DNA of 64,000 nucleotides, from contig NZ_JONR01000017.1 in assembly GCF_000711955.1 (NCBI RefSeq), forward strand, positions 1 through 64,000. Reading direction: 5' to 3'. The stretch is from Nevskia soli DSM 19509 (GTDB lineage Bacteria; Pseudomonadota; Gammaproteobacteria; Nevskiales; Nevskiaceae). The stretch's first letter is position 1. Each line of letters starts with the position of its first letter. Position numbers and translations under genes: made by a program. The notes beneath the pieces were generated by a model. It was not told where the DNA came from. It ran no database searches and was given only the letters and a program-made list of their open reading frames with translations. Shown one piece after another: positions 10,118-20,123 of the stretch.

Positions 10118-10405
10118 ATGGAATACGCTCACATGCTGGCCCAAATCGACGCCTCGACCCTGCTCGCGGTCGGCCTCATCCTCGGCCTCGGCGGCGCCGG
10201 CACGGCCATCGGCTTCGGCCTGCTCGGCGGCAAGCTGATCGAAGGCACCGCGCGCCAGCCGGAACTCGGCGGCATGCTGCTCGGCCGCATGTTCCTGGTC
10301 GCCGGTCTGCTCGACGCCGTGACCTTCGTCGGTATCGGTATCGGCATGTTCTTCGTCTTCGCCAACCCGTTCGCGGCGGCGGTCAAGGCTGCGGCCGGCG
10401 GCTAA
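10118..10405 (+). CDS. atpE: F0F1 ATP synthase subunit c
   Basis: This 95-residue hairpin protein has two transmembrane helices: a glycine-rich first helix (GLGGAGTAIGFGLLGGK) and a second helix holding the ion-binding carboxylate Asp in AGLLDAVTF (about residue 67). The polar loop between them contains the conserved A-R-Q-P-E. The binding site has no obvious Na+-type ligand set, so proton coupling is expected. An AGGAG-type ribosome site lies just before the ATG. It oligomerises to form the rotating c-ring. Confidence 0.97.
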   Translation: MEYAHMLAQIDASTLLAVGLILGLGGAGTAIGFGLLGGKLIEGTARQPELGGMLLGRMFLVAGLLDAVTFVGIGIGMFFVFANPFAAAVKAAAGG

Positions 10406-10439
10406 TCGCCGAACAATCCTCCCGACGGGGTAGCAAGCG

Positions 10440-10910
10440 ATGGATCTCAACGCAACTCTGCTCGTTCAGAGCTTCACCTTCCTGGTGTTCGTGTTCTTCA
10501 TGTGGCGCTTGGCGTGGCCGCCGATCATCAAGGCCATGCAGGACCGCCAGGCGAAGATCGCCGACGGCCTTGCCGCGGCCGAGAAGGGCTCGAAGTCCCT
10601 GAACGACGCCGCGCTGAAGAGCGAAGAAGCGCTCAAGGTCGCCCGTGTCCAGGCGCAGGAGATCATCGGCGCCGCCAACAAGCAGGCGGCGCAGATCGTC
10701 GACCAGGCGCGCCAGGACGCGGAGTCGGAGAAGGCGCGCATCGTCGCCTCCGGCCACGCCGAAGTGGAGCGTGAAGTGACGCAGGCCAAGGACTCGCTGC
10801 GCAAGCAGGTGGGTGAGCTGGCGGTGGCCGGCGCTTCCCGCATCCTCAAGCGCGAGATCGACACCAAGGCCCACGCCGACGTGCTGAACGAACTGGCGGC
10901 GCAGGTCTAA
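10440..10910 (+). CDS. atpF: F0F1 ATP synthase subunit b
   Basis: This 156-residue protein has the same length as the E. coli b subunit. It has a single N-terminal membrane helix (about residues 8-26, FTFLVFVFFMWRLAWPPI), then a long, charged, alanine-rich helix (about 30-150) that forms the peripheral stalk dimer. It tethers the delta subunit and F1 to subunit a. It sits between atpE and atpH, with about 35 and 5 bases on the two sides. Confidence 0.96.
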   Translation: MDLNATLLVQSFTFLVFVFFMWRLAWPPIIKAMQDRQAKIADGLAAAEKGSKSLNDAALKSEEALKVARVQAQEIIGAANKQAAQIVDQARQDAESEKARIVASGHAEVEREVTQAKDSLRKQVGELAVAGASRILKREIDTKAHADVLNELAAQV

Positions 10911-10915
10911 GGTCC

Positions 10916-11455
10916 ATGGCCGAACTGCACACTCTGGCGCGTCCGTACGCGAAAGCCGTTTTCGAACTGGCGCAGGAAGCCGGCGCGCTGCCGCGCTGGT
11001 CGGAAACGCTGAAGGCGCTGAGCACGGTGGTCGCCGACAGCCGCGTGTCCTCGCTGCTGAGCGATCCGCGCCTGTCCCGCAGCGAAGTGGTGGGGCTGCT
11101 GGGGCAGGTGCTGGGCGAGAAGCTCGATGCGCAGGGCCGCAATTTCCTCAGCCTGCTGGCCGAGAACAATCGCATCGCCGCGCTGCCGGCCATCGCCGAC
11201 GAGTACGAGACGCTGCGCGCCGCGGCGGAGAAGCGGGTGGACGTGGAAATCACCACGGCCACTGCGGTTGCCGAAACGCAGCAGCAGGCCCTGATCGGTG
11301 CGATCCGCAAGCGGCTGTCGCGGGATGTGCAGGTGACGTGGAAGACCGACGCGGCGCTGGTGGCGGGTGCGGTGATCCGCGCCGGCGACCTGGTCATTGA
11401 CGGCTCCATCGCGGGTGAACTGGCGCAGCTGCGCCAGGCTGTGATCACTAGTTGA
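10916..11455 (+). CDS. atpH: F0F1 ATP synthase subunit delta
   Basis: This 179-residue OSCP/delta family protein has an N-terminal six-helix bundle beginning LARPYAKAVFELA. Its C-terminal part holds the family signature DLVIDGSIAGELAQL (about residues 158-172). It joins the top of the alpha3-beta3 hexamer to the b-subunit stalk. It lies five bases after atpF, and 63 bases separate it from atpA. Confidence 0.96.
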   Translation: MAELHTLARPYAKAVFELAQEAGALPRWSETLKALSTVVADSRVSSLLSDPRLSRSEVVGLLGQVLGEKLDAQGRNFLSLLAENNRIAALPAIADEYETLRAAAEKRVDVEITTATAVAETQQQALIGAIRKRLSRDVQVTWKTDAALVAGAVIRAGDLVIDGSIAGELAQLRQAVITS

Positions 11456-11518
11456 AGTACGGGGCGTTGACGCGTCCCGCTGAACAGTTAACAAGCTGAG
11501 CAACTGAGCAAAACAACC

Positions 11519-13072
<1,554 letters not shown>

Positions 13073-13089
13073 TCCCGGAGCGATAGACA

Positions 13090-13965
13090 GTGGCCGGCGC
13101 AAAGGAAATCCGCACCAAGATCAAGAGCGTGAAGAACACGCAGAAGATCACGCGTGCGATGGAAAAAGTGGCGATGTCGAAGATGCGCAAGGCACAGGAG
13201 CGCATGATCAACGCGCGCCCCTATGCCGAGAAGATCCTGCGCACCGTCGGCCACCTGGCGCAGGCCAACCCGGAATACAAGCATCCGTTCCTGGTGGACC
13301 GCGCGGTCAGGCGCGTCGCCTTCATCGTGGTGTCGAGCGACCGCGGCCTGTGCGGCGGCCTCAACACCAACCTGTTCCGCGCCGCGGTGCGTTCCATCCG
13401 CGAGTGGAAGGAGAAGGGCGTCGAGGCCGAGTACGCGGTGTTCGGCAACAAGGCGGTGGCGTTCTTCAAGCGCGTCGGCGGCAAGGTGGTGGCGCAGACT
13501 TCGCACATGGGCGACAAGCCGCACCTGGAGCAGCTGCTCGGCACCATCAAGGTGGTGACCGACGCTTACCGCTCCGGCGAGGTGGATCGCGTGTTCCTGG
13601 TGTCGAACCAGTTCGTCAACACCATGACGCAGAAGCCGACCATCCGTCAGCTGCTGCCGCTGGCGGTGACGGCGGGCGAGGAAGGCGAGCGCAGCAGCGG
13701 CGGCTTCCCCTGGGACTACATCTACGAGCCGGACGCGCGCGAACTGCTCGACACGGTGCTGAGCCGTTATCTCGAATCACAGGTGTACCAGGCGGTGGTG
13801 GAAAACTCCGCTTCGGAGCAGTCGGCGCGCATGGTGGCGATGAAAGCCGCCACCGAGAACGCCGGCAAGATCATCAATAGTCTGCAGCTTGCATACAACA
13901 AGGCCCGCCAGGCCAGCATCACCAAGGAACTGGCGGAAATTGTCGGCGGCGCAGCAGCGGTTTAA
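13090..13965 (+). CDS. atpG: F0F1 ATP synthase subunit gamma
   Basis: A GTG start at 13090 gives 291 residues, close to the usual 287. The N-terminal coiled-coil helix (AGAKEIRTKIKSVKNTQKIT) and the C-terminal helix with MKAATENAG form the rotor shaft inside the alpha-beta hexamer. The central Rossmann-like domain includes SSDRGLCGGLN. It lies 17 bases after atpA. The gamma subunit couples c-ring rotation to the conformational changes of the beta subunits. Confidence 0.97.
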   Translation: MAGAKEIRTKIKSVKNTQKITRAMEKVAMSKMRKAQERMINARPYAEKILRTVGHLAQANPEYKHPFLVDRAVRRVAFIVVSSDRGLCGGLNTNLFRAAVRSIREWKEKGVEAEYAVFGNKAVAFFKRVGGKVVAQTSHMGDKPHLEQLLGTIKVVTDAYRSGEVDRVFLVSNQFVNTMTQKPTIRQLLPLAVTAGEEGERSSGGFPWDYIYEPDARELLDTVLSRYLESQVYQAVVENSASEQSARMVAMKAATENAGKIINSLQLAYNKARQASITKELAEIVGGAAAV

Positions 13966-14003
13966 CGATACATACGCAACAGAATTGGGTAAGAGGACAA
14001 GCG

Positions 14004-15401
14004 ATGAGCACCGGCAAGATTGTTCAGATCATCGGCGCAGTTATTGACGTCGAATTTCCGCGGGATGCGATCCCCAAGATTTACGACGCGCTGAAGATCG
14101 ACGGCACCGCCCTGACGCTGGAAGTGCAGCAGCAGCTGGGCGACGGCATCGTGCGCACCATCGCGCTCGGCTCCTCCGACGGCCTCAAGCGCGGCCTGGT
14201 CGCGCACAACACCGGCGCGCCGATCTCGGTGCCGGTGGGCAAGGCCACCCTGGGCCGCATCATGAACGTGCTGGGCGAGCCGATCGACGAGGCCGGCGAA
14301 GTGAAGTCCGAGCACCACTGGGCCATCCACCGCGATGCGCCGAGCTATGAGGACCAGTCCGGCTCGACCGAACTGCTCGAAACCGGCATCAAGGTGATCG
14401 ACCTGCTGTGCCCGTTCGCCAAGGGCGGCAAGGTCGGCCTGTTCGGCGGCGCCGGCGTGGGCAAGACGGTGAACATGCTGGAGCTGATCAACAACATCGC
14501 GACCGAGCATTCGGGCCTGTCGGTGTTCGCCGGCGTGGGCGAGCGTACCCGCGAGGGCAACGACTTCTACCACGAAATGTCCGACGCCAAGGTCATCGTG
14601 CGCGACAACCTGCCGGAATCGAAAGTGGCGATGGTGTACGGCCAGATGAACGAGCCGCCCGGCAACCGTCTGCGCGTGGCGCTGACCGGCCTGACCATGG
14701 CCGAGTACTTCCGCGACGAAGGCCGCGACGTGCTGTTCTTCGTCGACAACATCTACCGCTATACCCTGGCCGGCACCGAAGTGTCCGCGCTGCTCGGCCG
14801 TATGCCGTCGGCGGTGGGCTACCAGCCGACCCTGGCCGAGGAAATGGGCGTGCTGCAGGAGCGCATCACCTCCACCAAGAACGGCTCGATCACCTCGATC
14901 CAGGCCGTGTACGTGCCGGCGGACGACTTGACCGATCCGAGCCCGGCCACCACCTTCGCGCATCTGGATGCCACCGTGGTGCTGTCGCGCGACATCGCGG
15001 CCCTGGGTATCTACCCGGCCGTGGATCCGCTCGATTCCACCAGCCGCCAGCTCGATCCGAACGTGCTGGGCGCCGAGCACTACAACACCGCCCGCGACGT
15101 GCAGGGCGTGCTGCAGCGCTACAAGGAACTGAAGGACATCATCGCCATCCTGGGCATGGACGAGTTGTCGGAAGACGACAAGCGCGCCGTGGCCCGCGCG
15201 CGCAAGATCCAGCGCTTCCTGTCGCAGCCGTTCCATGTCGCCGAAGTGTTCACCGGCTCGCCGGGCAAGTACGTCTCGCTGAAGGAGACCATCCGCGGCT
15301 TCCGCGAGATCGTCGACGGCAAGCACGACGCGCTGCCGGAGCAGGCGTTCTACATGGTCGGCGGCATCGACGAAGCGGTCGAGAAGGCGAAGAAGGTCTG
15401 A
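14004..15401 (+). CDS. atpD: F0F1 ATP synthase subunit beta
   Basis: This 465-residue catalytic subunit has the P-loop GGAGVGKT (about residues 150-157), the GERTREGNDFYHEM segment with the catalytic glutamate, a Walker B strand (DVLFFVDNIYRYT) and the DELSEDD motif in the C-terminal helical domain. It binds and converts ADP and phosphate to ATP. An AAGAGGA-type ribosome site precedes the ATG. It is standard in length and sequence, and no oddities were seen. Confidence 0.98.
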   Translation: MSTGKIVQIIGAVIDVEFPRDAIPKIYDALKIDGTALTLEVQQQLGDGIVRTIALGSSDGLKRGLVAHNTGAPISVPVGKATLGRIMNVLGEPIDEAGEVKSEHHWAIHRDAPSYEDQSGSTELLETGIKVIDLLCPFAKGGKVGLFGGAGVGKTVNMLELINNIATEHSGLSVFAGVGERTREGNDFYHEMSDAKVIVRDNLPESKVAMVYGQMNEPPGNRLRVALTGLTMAEYFRDEGRDVLFFVDNIYRYTLAGTEVSALLGRMPSAVGYQPTLAEEMGVLQERITSTKNGSITSIQAVYVPADDLTDPSPATTFAHLDATVVLSRDIAALGIYPAVDPLDSTSRQLDPNVLGAEHYNTARDVQGVLQRYKELKDIIAILGMDELSEDDKRAVARARKIQRFLSQPFHVAEVFTGSPGKYVSLKETIRGFREIVDGKHDALPEQAFYMVGGIDEAVEKAKKV

Positions 15402-15434
15402 TCGGCCTCAAGTGACCAGCGCTAAGTGAGCACC

Positions 15435-15848
15435 ATGAGCATCCACGTCGATATCGTCAGCGCCGAAGGCCAGATCCACGCGGGCGAGGCCAAGATGGTC
15501 TTCGCCCCGGCGGAAATGGGCGAAGTCGGCATCTCGCCGCGCCACGCCCCGCTGCTGACCCGGCTCAAGCCGGGTGCGGTGCGGGTGCAGACGGAGAGCG
15601 GCGAGGAACTGGCGTTCTTCGTCGGCGGCGGCATTCTCGAGGTGCAGCCGCACCTGGTGACGGTGCTGGCCGACACCGCCCTGCGCGCCAAGGACGTGGA
15701 CGAAGCCGCCGCGGTCCAGGCCAAGCAGCGCGCCGAAGAAGCCATGAGCAACGCCAAGAGCGACATTGATCTCGCCCGCGCCCAGGCCGAGCTGGTCCAG
15801 GCGGCCGCGCTGATGCAGTTCCTCGACAAGATCAAGAAGAGACACTGA
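15435..15848 (+). CDS. atpC: F0F1 ATP synthase subunit epsilon
   Basis: I take the ATG at 15435 (MSIHVDIVSAEG), giving 137 residues; a GTG three codons upstream (15426) is possible. The N-terminal beta-sandwich contains GEVGISPRHAPLLTRLKPG, and the C-terminal part is the two-helix hairpin that can inhibit ATP hydrolysis. Epsilon binds gamma and the c-ring in the central stalk. It is the last gene of the operon and is followed by a clear intrinsic terminator at 15894. Confidence 0.96.
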   Translation: MSIHVDIVSAEGQIHAGEAKMVFAPAEMGEVGISPRHAPLLTRLKPGAVRVQTESGEELAFFVGGGILEVQPHLVTVLADTALRAKDVDEAAAVQAKQRAEEAMSNAKSDIDLARAQAELVQAAALMQFLDKIKKRH

Positions 15849-15893
15849 GTCCAAGCCGCCGCCCGCGCGAGCGGGCACGGCAAAGCTTTCACA

Positions 15894-15916
15894 CGCCGCC
15901 TTCGGGCGGCGTTTTT
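15894..15916 (+). terminator. Rho-independent terminator of the atp operon
   Basis: CGCCGCC-TTCG-GGCGGCG forms a 7-bp all-GC stem with a stable TTCG tetraloop, followed directly by a T-run (GTTTTTATT). It begins 46 bases after the atpC stop. Confidence 0.9.
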
Positions 15917-16211
15917 ATTGGTCGACTTCCTGAATGACCAGCAGCCACGCACTGCGTGATTTCCCAGCGGCCCGAAGGGCCGCGCAGGTGGTGCCGAGGG
16001 CGCGGGCGTTGAAGGTGAGGGCCACGAACACCCGGCCCACCAGGCCGCCGCTGACCTGCGCCATGGTGATTCCATGGCTCAGCCTGACAACACAGCCTGG
16101 CGCGATTCGTTCTGTTACAGGCTTTTGGACAAGCCGGCGCCCCGAACGGGCGATTTTGGGCGCGGACCACTATCATGGTCCCGTCATTTTCAAAGGATCA
16201 AGGATCACGGC
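15917..16211. other. intergenic region between the atp operon and glmU
   Basis: Beyond the terminator I see no convincing gene. Short open frames exist on both strands; the minus-strand frame near 16052-15919 reads a 49-codon peptide with a plausible ATG but matches no family I recognise. A promoter for glmU is expected here, but no good -35/-10 pair stands out. Confidence 0.4.
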
Positions 16212-17582
16212 ATGAAGGTCCACGCCGTCATACTCGCCGCGGGACAGGGCACCCGCATGAAATCGGCCCTGCCCAAGGTGCTGCATCGTGTCGGCGGCAC
16301 GCCGATGCTGGGGCATGTGCTGGCCGCGGCGCGGGCGGCCGAGGTCGGCGCCTGCCACGTGGTGCTGGGCCATGGCGCGGAGCAGGTGCGCGAGTGGCTG
16401 GGCGGCATGGGCGAGGGCATCGACACGGTGGTGCAGGCGCAGCAGCTGGGCACCGCCCACGCGGTGCAACAGGCCCTGCCGCAGGTGCCGGACAGCGCCG
16501 TGGTGCTGGTGCTCTACGGCGACGTGCCGCTGGTCTCCGCCGAAACCCTGCGCAAGCTGGTTGCGGCGGCGAAGGACGGCATGGCGGTGCTCACCGCCGA
16601 AGTGCCCGACCCCGCCGGCTACGGCCGCATGGTGCGCGACGCCAAGGGCCGCATCAGCGGCATCGTCGAGGACAAGGATGCGACGCCGCAGCAGCGCGCC
16701 ATCACCGAGATCAATACCGGCCTGATGGCGGCGCAGGCGCGCCGGCTCAAGCGCTGGCTGTCGCATGTGAAGAACAACAACGCCAAGGGCGAGTTCTATC
16801 TCACCGACGCGGTGGCGCTGGCGGTGAAGGACGGCATCGAGGTGCAGAGCGTCGCCGCCGCCGGCATCGACGAGGTGGAAGGCGTCAACGACCGCGTGCA
16901 GCTGGCGCAGGTCGAGCGCCGCTACCAGCGCGCGCAGGTGCAGCGGCTGCAGCGGGATGGCCTGCACCTGGCCGATCCGGCGCGCTTCGATCTGCGCGGC
17001 TCGCTCAGCTTCGGCCGGGATGTGTTCATCGACGTCGGCTGCGTCCTGGAAGGCAAGGTGGCGCTCGGCGACAACGTCAGCATCGGCCCTTACTGCGTGC
17101 TGCGCGACGTGAAGCTGGATGCCGGCACGCGCGTCGACGCGCACTCGGTGCTGGATTCGGCCGAAGCCGGCAGGGATTGCCGCATCGGTCCTTTCGCGCG
17201 CCTGCGGCCCGGTGCGCAGCTTGCCGACCAGGTGCACATCGGCAATTTCGTCGAGATCAAGAAGAGCACGCTGGGCGAGGGCACCAAGGCCAATCACCTG
17301 GCGTACATCGGCGACGCCACGGTCGGCGCGCGGGTCAACATCGGCGCCGGCGTCATCACCTGCAACTACGACGGCGTCAACAAGCACGCCACCATCATCG
17401 GCGATGACGCCTTCATCGGCACCGACAGCCAGCTGGTGGCGCCGCTGATCGTCGGCCGCGGCGCCTACATCGCGGCCGGCAGCACCATCGCCAAGGATGC
17501 GCCGGAGGATGCCCTGACGGTGTGCCGGGCGCGCGAGCAGAAGTCCTTCCCCGGCTGGAAGAAGCCGGCGAAGAAACGCTGA
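16212..17582 (+). CDS. glmU: bifunctional UDP-N-acetylglucosamine pyrophosphorylase / glucosamine-1-phosphate N-acetyltransferase
   Basis: The ATG at 16212 gives 456 residues, the standard GlmU length; longer in-frame starts lie in non-conserved sequence. The N-terminal uridyltransferase domain (1-230) has LAAGQGTRMKSALPKVLH (8-25). The C-terminal left-handed beta-helix acetyltransferase domain (from about 250) has the active-site regions GPFARLRPG, NHLAYIGDATVG and GAGVITCNYDG. It makes UDP-GlcNAc from glucosamine-1-phosphate, acetyl-CoA and UTP for peptidoglycan and LPS. It stands just upstream of glmS, which supplies the precursor pathway. Confidence 0.98.
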   Translation: MKVHAVILAAGQGTRMKSALPKVLHRVGGTPMLGHVLAAARAAEVGACHVVLGHGAEQVREWLGGMGEGIDTVVQAQQLGTAHAVQQALPQVPDSAVVLVLYGDVPLVSAETLRKLVAAAKDGMAVLTAEVPDPAGYGRMVRDAKGRISGIVEDKDATPQQRAITEINTGLMAAQARRLKRWLSHVKNNNAKGEFYLTDAVALAVKDGIEVQSVAAAGIDEVEGVNDRVQLAQVERRYQRAQVQRLQRDGLHLADPARFDLRGSLSFGRDVFIDVGCVLEGKVALGDNVSIGPYCVLRDVKLDAGTRVDAHSVLDSAEAGRDCRIGPFARLRPGAQLADQVHIGNFVEIKKSTLGEGTKANHLAYIGDATVGARVNIGAGVITCNYDGVNKHATIIGDDAFIGTDSQLVAPLIVGRGAYIAAGSTIAKDAPEDALTVCRAREQKSFPGWKKPAKKR

Positions 17583-17591
17583 CGTGAAGCA

Positions 17592-17660
17592 GTAGGGCGG
17601 CCCGTGGCCGCCAGCTGTTCGATTCGGCCGTGGCGCGGTGGCGGGCACGGCCCGCCCTAC
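17592..17660. repeat. REP-like imperfect inverted repeat between glmU and glmS
   Basis: Two 21-bp arms (17592-17612 and 17640-17660) are inverted and match at 19 of 21 positions; both carry the GTAGGGCGG core. Short GTAGGGCGG...CCGCCCTAC palindromes of this kind are dispersed intergenic REP elements in many Gammaproteobacteria. They are mobilised by RAYT transposases and can act as terminators or mRNA stabilisers. No RAYT gene is present in this window. Confidence 0.65.
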
Positions 17661-17690
17661 AACGGCTGCCGCGACGCGGCAAGCCGGTGG

Positions 17691-17699
17691 TTATCCACA
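17691..17699 (+). promoter_or_regulatory. perfect DnaA box upstream of glmS
   Basis: TTATCCACA is an exact 9-mer DnaA-binding consensus, 68 bases upstream of the glmS ATG. It is a single copy, so it is not an origin by itself. It could be a titration or regulatory site, or a chance match. The gene order around it is typical of origin-proximal DNA in Gammaproteobacteria. Confidence 0.45.
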
Positions 17700-17766
17700 G
17701 ACCCTAGTAAAATAGGGGGATCGAGGCCCATGCTCCCGCCTGGGCCCCTCTTCAGGACCTTGTTCC

Positions 17767-19596
17767 ATGTGCGGAATCGTCGGCGCCGTCGCGCAACGCA
17801 ATATCACCCCCATCCTGCTGGAAGGCCTGCGCCGGCTCGAATATCGCGGCTATGACTCGGCCGGCATCGCGGTGCTGGACCGCGGCCGTGTCGGCCTGCG
17901 CCGCGCCGTGGGCAAGGTGGCGCAGCTGGAAGCCAAGCTCGCCGTCGACCCGTTGAACGGCCAGCTCGGCATCGCCCACACGCGCTGGGCCACCCATGGC
18001 GGCGTCACCGAGGCCAACGCCCATCCGCATGTGTCCGGCGACCGCGTGGCGGTGATCCACAACGGCATCATCGAGAATTACGAGCCGCTCAAGGCCGAGC
18101 TGCAGGCCAAGGGCTATGTCTTCAAGTCGGAGACCGATACCGAGGTCATCGCCCACCTGGTGCACGACAACCTCAAGCAGGGCGTGGGCCTGGCGGAAGC
18201 GGTGCGCGAGGCGGTGCGCCGCTTCACCGGGGCTTATGCCATCGTGGTATTCGACGCGCAGGCGCCGGACCGGTTCGTCGTCGCGCGCATCGCCAGCCCG
18301 CTGGTGATCGGCCTGGGCTTCGGCGAGAACTTCGTCGCCAGCGATGTCTCCGCCTTGCTGCCGGTGACGCAGCGCTTCATCTACATGGAAGAAGGCGATA
18401 TCGCCGAGATCACGCGCGAGGCCGTGTACATCTTCGGCGCCGACGGCCACAAGCGCGAGCGCAAGGTGCACGATATCGCCCAGCGCCCGGAAGCCGCCGA
18501 GAAGGGGCAGTACCGCCACTTCATGCTCAAGGAAATCTTCGAGCAGCCGGAGGCCCTGGTCGCCACCCTGGGCGGCCGCATCGCCAATCACCACGTGCTG
18601 CCGGAGTCGCTCGGGCCGCGCGCCGCCGAGTTGCTGGGGCGGGCGCGCAATATCCATATCGTCGCCTGCGGCACCAGCTATCACGCCGGCCTCGTCGCCA
18701 AGTACTGGATCGAGGAACTGGCCAGGCTGCCGTGCAGCGTCGAGCTGGCCAGCGAGTACCGCTACCGCACGGTGAATGTGCCGGCCGATACGCTGTTCGT
18801 GACGCTGTCGCAGTCCGGTGAAACCGCCGATACCCTGGCGGCGCTGCGCTATGCACGCCATGCCGGCTATGTGGCGCTGCTGACCATCTGCAATTCGGCG
18901 CAGAGCTCGATGGTGCGCGAGTCCGACCTGGTGATGCTGACCCATGCCGGTCCCGAGATCGGCGTGGCCAGCACCAAGGCTTTCACCACGCAGCTGCTGG
19001 CGGTGCTGATCGTGGCGGCGATGCTGGGCCGCTACAACGGGCTTTCAAAGGAACAGGAAGCGGAGGTGGTGCGCCAGCTCTACAGCGCGGCGGGCACGGT
19101 GGAAAAAGCGCTGGAAATGGATCCCGCGATCCAGAAGCTCGCCGAGCTGTTCGTGGAGAAGCACCACACGCTGTTCCTGGGCCGCGGCCCGATGTTCCCG
19201 GTGGCCCTGGAAGGCGCGCTCAAGCTGAAGGAAATTTCCTACATCCACGCCGAGGGTTATGCGGCCGGCGAGCTGAAGCACGGCCCGCTGGCGCTGATCG
19301 ACGAGGACATGCCGGTGGTGGTGGTGGCGCCGAACAACGACCTGCTGGACAAGCTGAAGTCCAACATCCAGGTGGTGCGCGCGCGCGGCGGGCAGTTGTT
19401 CGTGATGGCCGACGTTGCTACCGGGCTGACGGATGAGCCCGGCACCACGGTGATTCCGATGCCGCACGCCGATACCTACATTGCGCCGATCGTCTACACC
19501 GTACCGCTACAGTTGTTGGCTTACCACGTGGCAGTGCTCAAGGGCACGGACGTGGACCAGCCGCGTAATCTGGCCAAGTCCGTCACCGTCGAGTAG
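17767..19596 (+). CDS. glmS: glutamine--fructose-6-phosphate aminotransferase (isomerizing)
   Basis: This 609-residue enzyme has the N-terminal glutaminase nucleophile Cys2 in MCGIVGAV, the glutaminase motifs GYDSAGIA and HTRWATHG, and two C-terminal SIS sugar-isomerase domains (VACGTSYHAG, LSQSGETADT). It ends in the highly conserved DQPRNLAKSVTVE tail. It makes glucosamine-6-phosphate, the first step to UDP-GlcNAc. The DNA of that conserved C-terminus is the TnsD recognition site in attTn7 of other bacteria, and a Tn7-like element begins about 20 bases after the stop. Confidence 0.98.
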   Translation: MCGIVGAVAQRNITPILLEGLRRLEYRGYDSAGIAVLDRGRVGLRRAVGKVAQLEAKLAVDPLNGQLGIAHTRWATHGGVTEANAHPHVSGDRVAVIHNGIIENYEPLKAELQAKGYVFKSETDTEVIAHLVHDNLKQGVGLAEAVREAVRRFTGAYAIVVFDAQAPDRFVVARIASPLVIGLGFGENFVASDVSALLPVTQRFIYMEEGDIAEITREAVYIFGADGHKRERKVHDIAQRPEAAEKGQYRHFMLKEIFEQPEALVATLGGRIANHHVLPESLGPRAAELLGRARNIHIVACGTSYHAGLVAKYWIEELARLPCSVELASEYRYRTVNVPADTLFVTLSQSGETADTLAALRYARHAGYVALLTICNSAQSSMVRESDLVMLTHAGPEIGVASTKAFTTQLLAVLIVAAMLGRYNGLSKEQEAEVVRQLYSAAGTVEKALEMDPAIQKLAELFVEKHHTLFLGRGPMFPVALEGALKLKEISYIHAEGYAAGELKHGPLALIDEDMPVVVVAPNNDLLDKLKSNIQVVRARGGQLFVMADVATGLTDEPGTTVIPMPHADTYIAPIVYTVPLQLLAYHVAVLKGTDVDQPRNLAKSVTVE

Positions 19597-19616
19597 ACGG
19601 CGGCGGGATGAGGCCA

Positions 19617-19770
19617 TGATTACAAACAATAAAGTCTGTCGGATCGCAATAAAGTCTGTCGGAAAAACCTAACTAAACTTTAGTTGGCGACAGTCTCTTT
19701 TGCTTTGTAAATCACTTAGTTGCTATTAACCAAATCGCGTGCCAGGAAATAACGCAATAAGGTCTGTCGA
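19617..19770. repeat. glmS-proximal transposon end with TnsB-type binding repeats
   Basis: CAATAAAGTCTGTCGG occurs exactly at 19627-19642 and 19647-19662 (20-bp period), and a one-mismatch family member CAATAAGGTCTGTCGA lies at 19755-19770. A weaker inverted copy is at 19686-19703. The core CAATAAAGTCT also occurs in the Tn7 right-end TnsB sites as I know them. The terminus probably begins at TG 19617, with GGCCA (19612-19616) as the candidate 5-bp target duplication. I could not find a matching distal copy to confirm this. Confidence 0.7.
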
Positions 19771-20123
19771 TTAATCTGTGTGTTTTGAGGCCCATTTTTC
19801 GGTGGAATTCCAGGCTTTACGCGTCTGTTCAACGTAATTGAATCTGTAGATGAGCGATTAAGGCCGCTGAAGCAGCTTTGAAGCAATTGTCTTTGAGATT
19901 CGCGTGGCGGAGTGTCAGAAGGTTGGAGCCGCAGTCTGGAGTGTTTGGAGTCGTGGTCAATTAAAGGCCTCGCGTACTCAAACAGGCAATAGGTTCGGGC
20001 CAGCACCAGGGTGACATCTCGAACACGGCATTGTTGCCCATGTGCAACGTTTCGTGGACCGATTCAGCCAGAAATTGGTACTGAGTCAGCATCGCCCAAT
20101 CTGCATGGCTACAGAGCGCGGAA
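19771..20123. other. non-coding DNA between the transposon end and the first cargo gene
   Basis: I find no convincing gene here. The longest open frame (minus strand, 19716-20006) covers the transposon end repeats and has no recognisable features. The stretch probably holds only transposon-end DNA and the 3' trailer of the HNH-protein gene. Confidence 0.4.

Noticed and set aside
15934..16215. 94-codon plus-strand frame between atpC and glmU
   Set aside because: It has no recognisable domain and no ribosome site, and it lies in an intergenic region.
19716..20006. 97-codon minus-strand frame in the transposon end
   Set aside because: It covers TnsB-site repeats and has no protein features.
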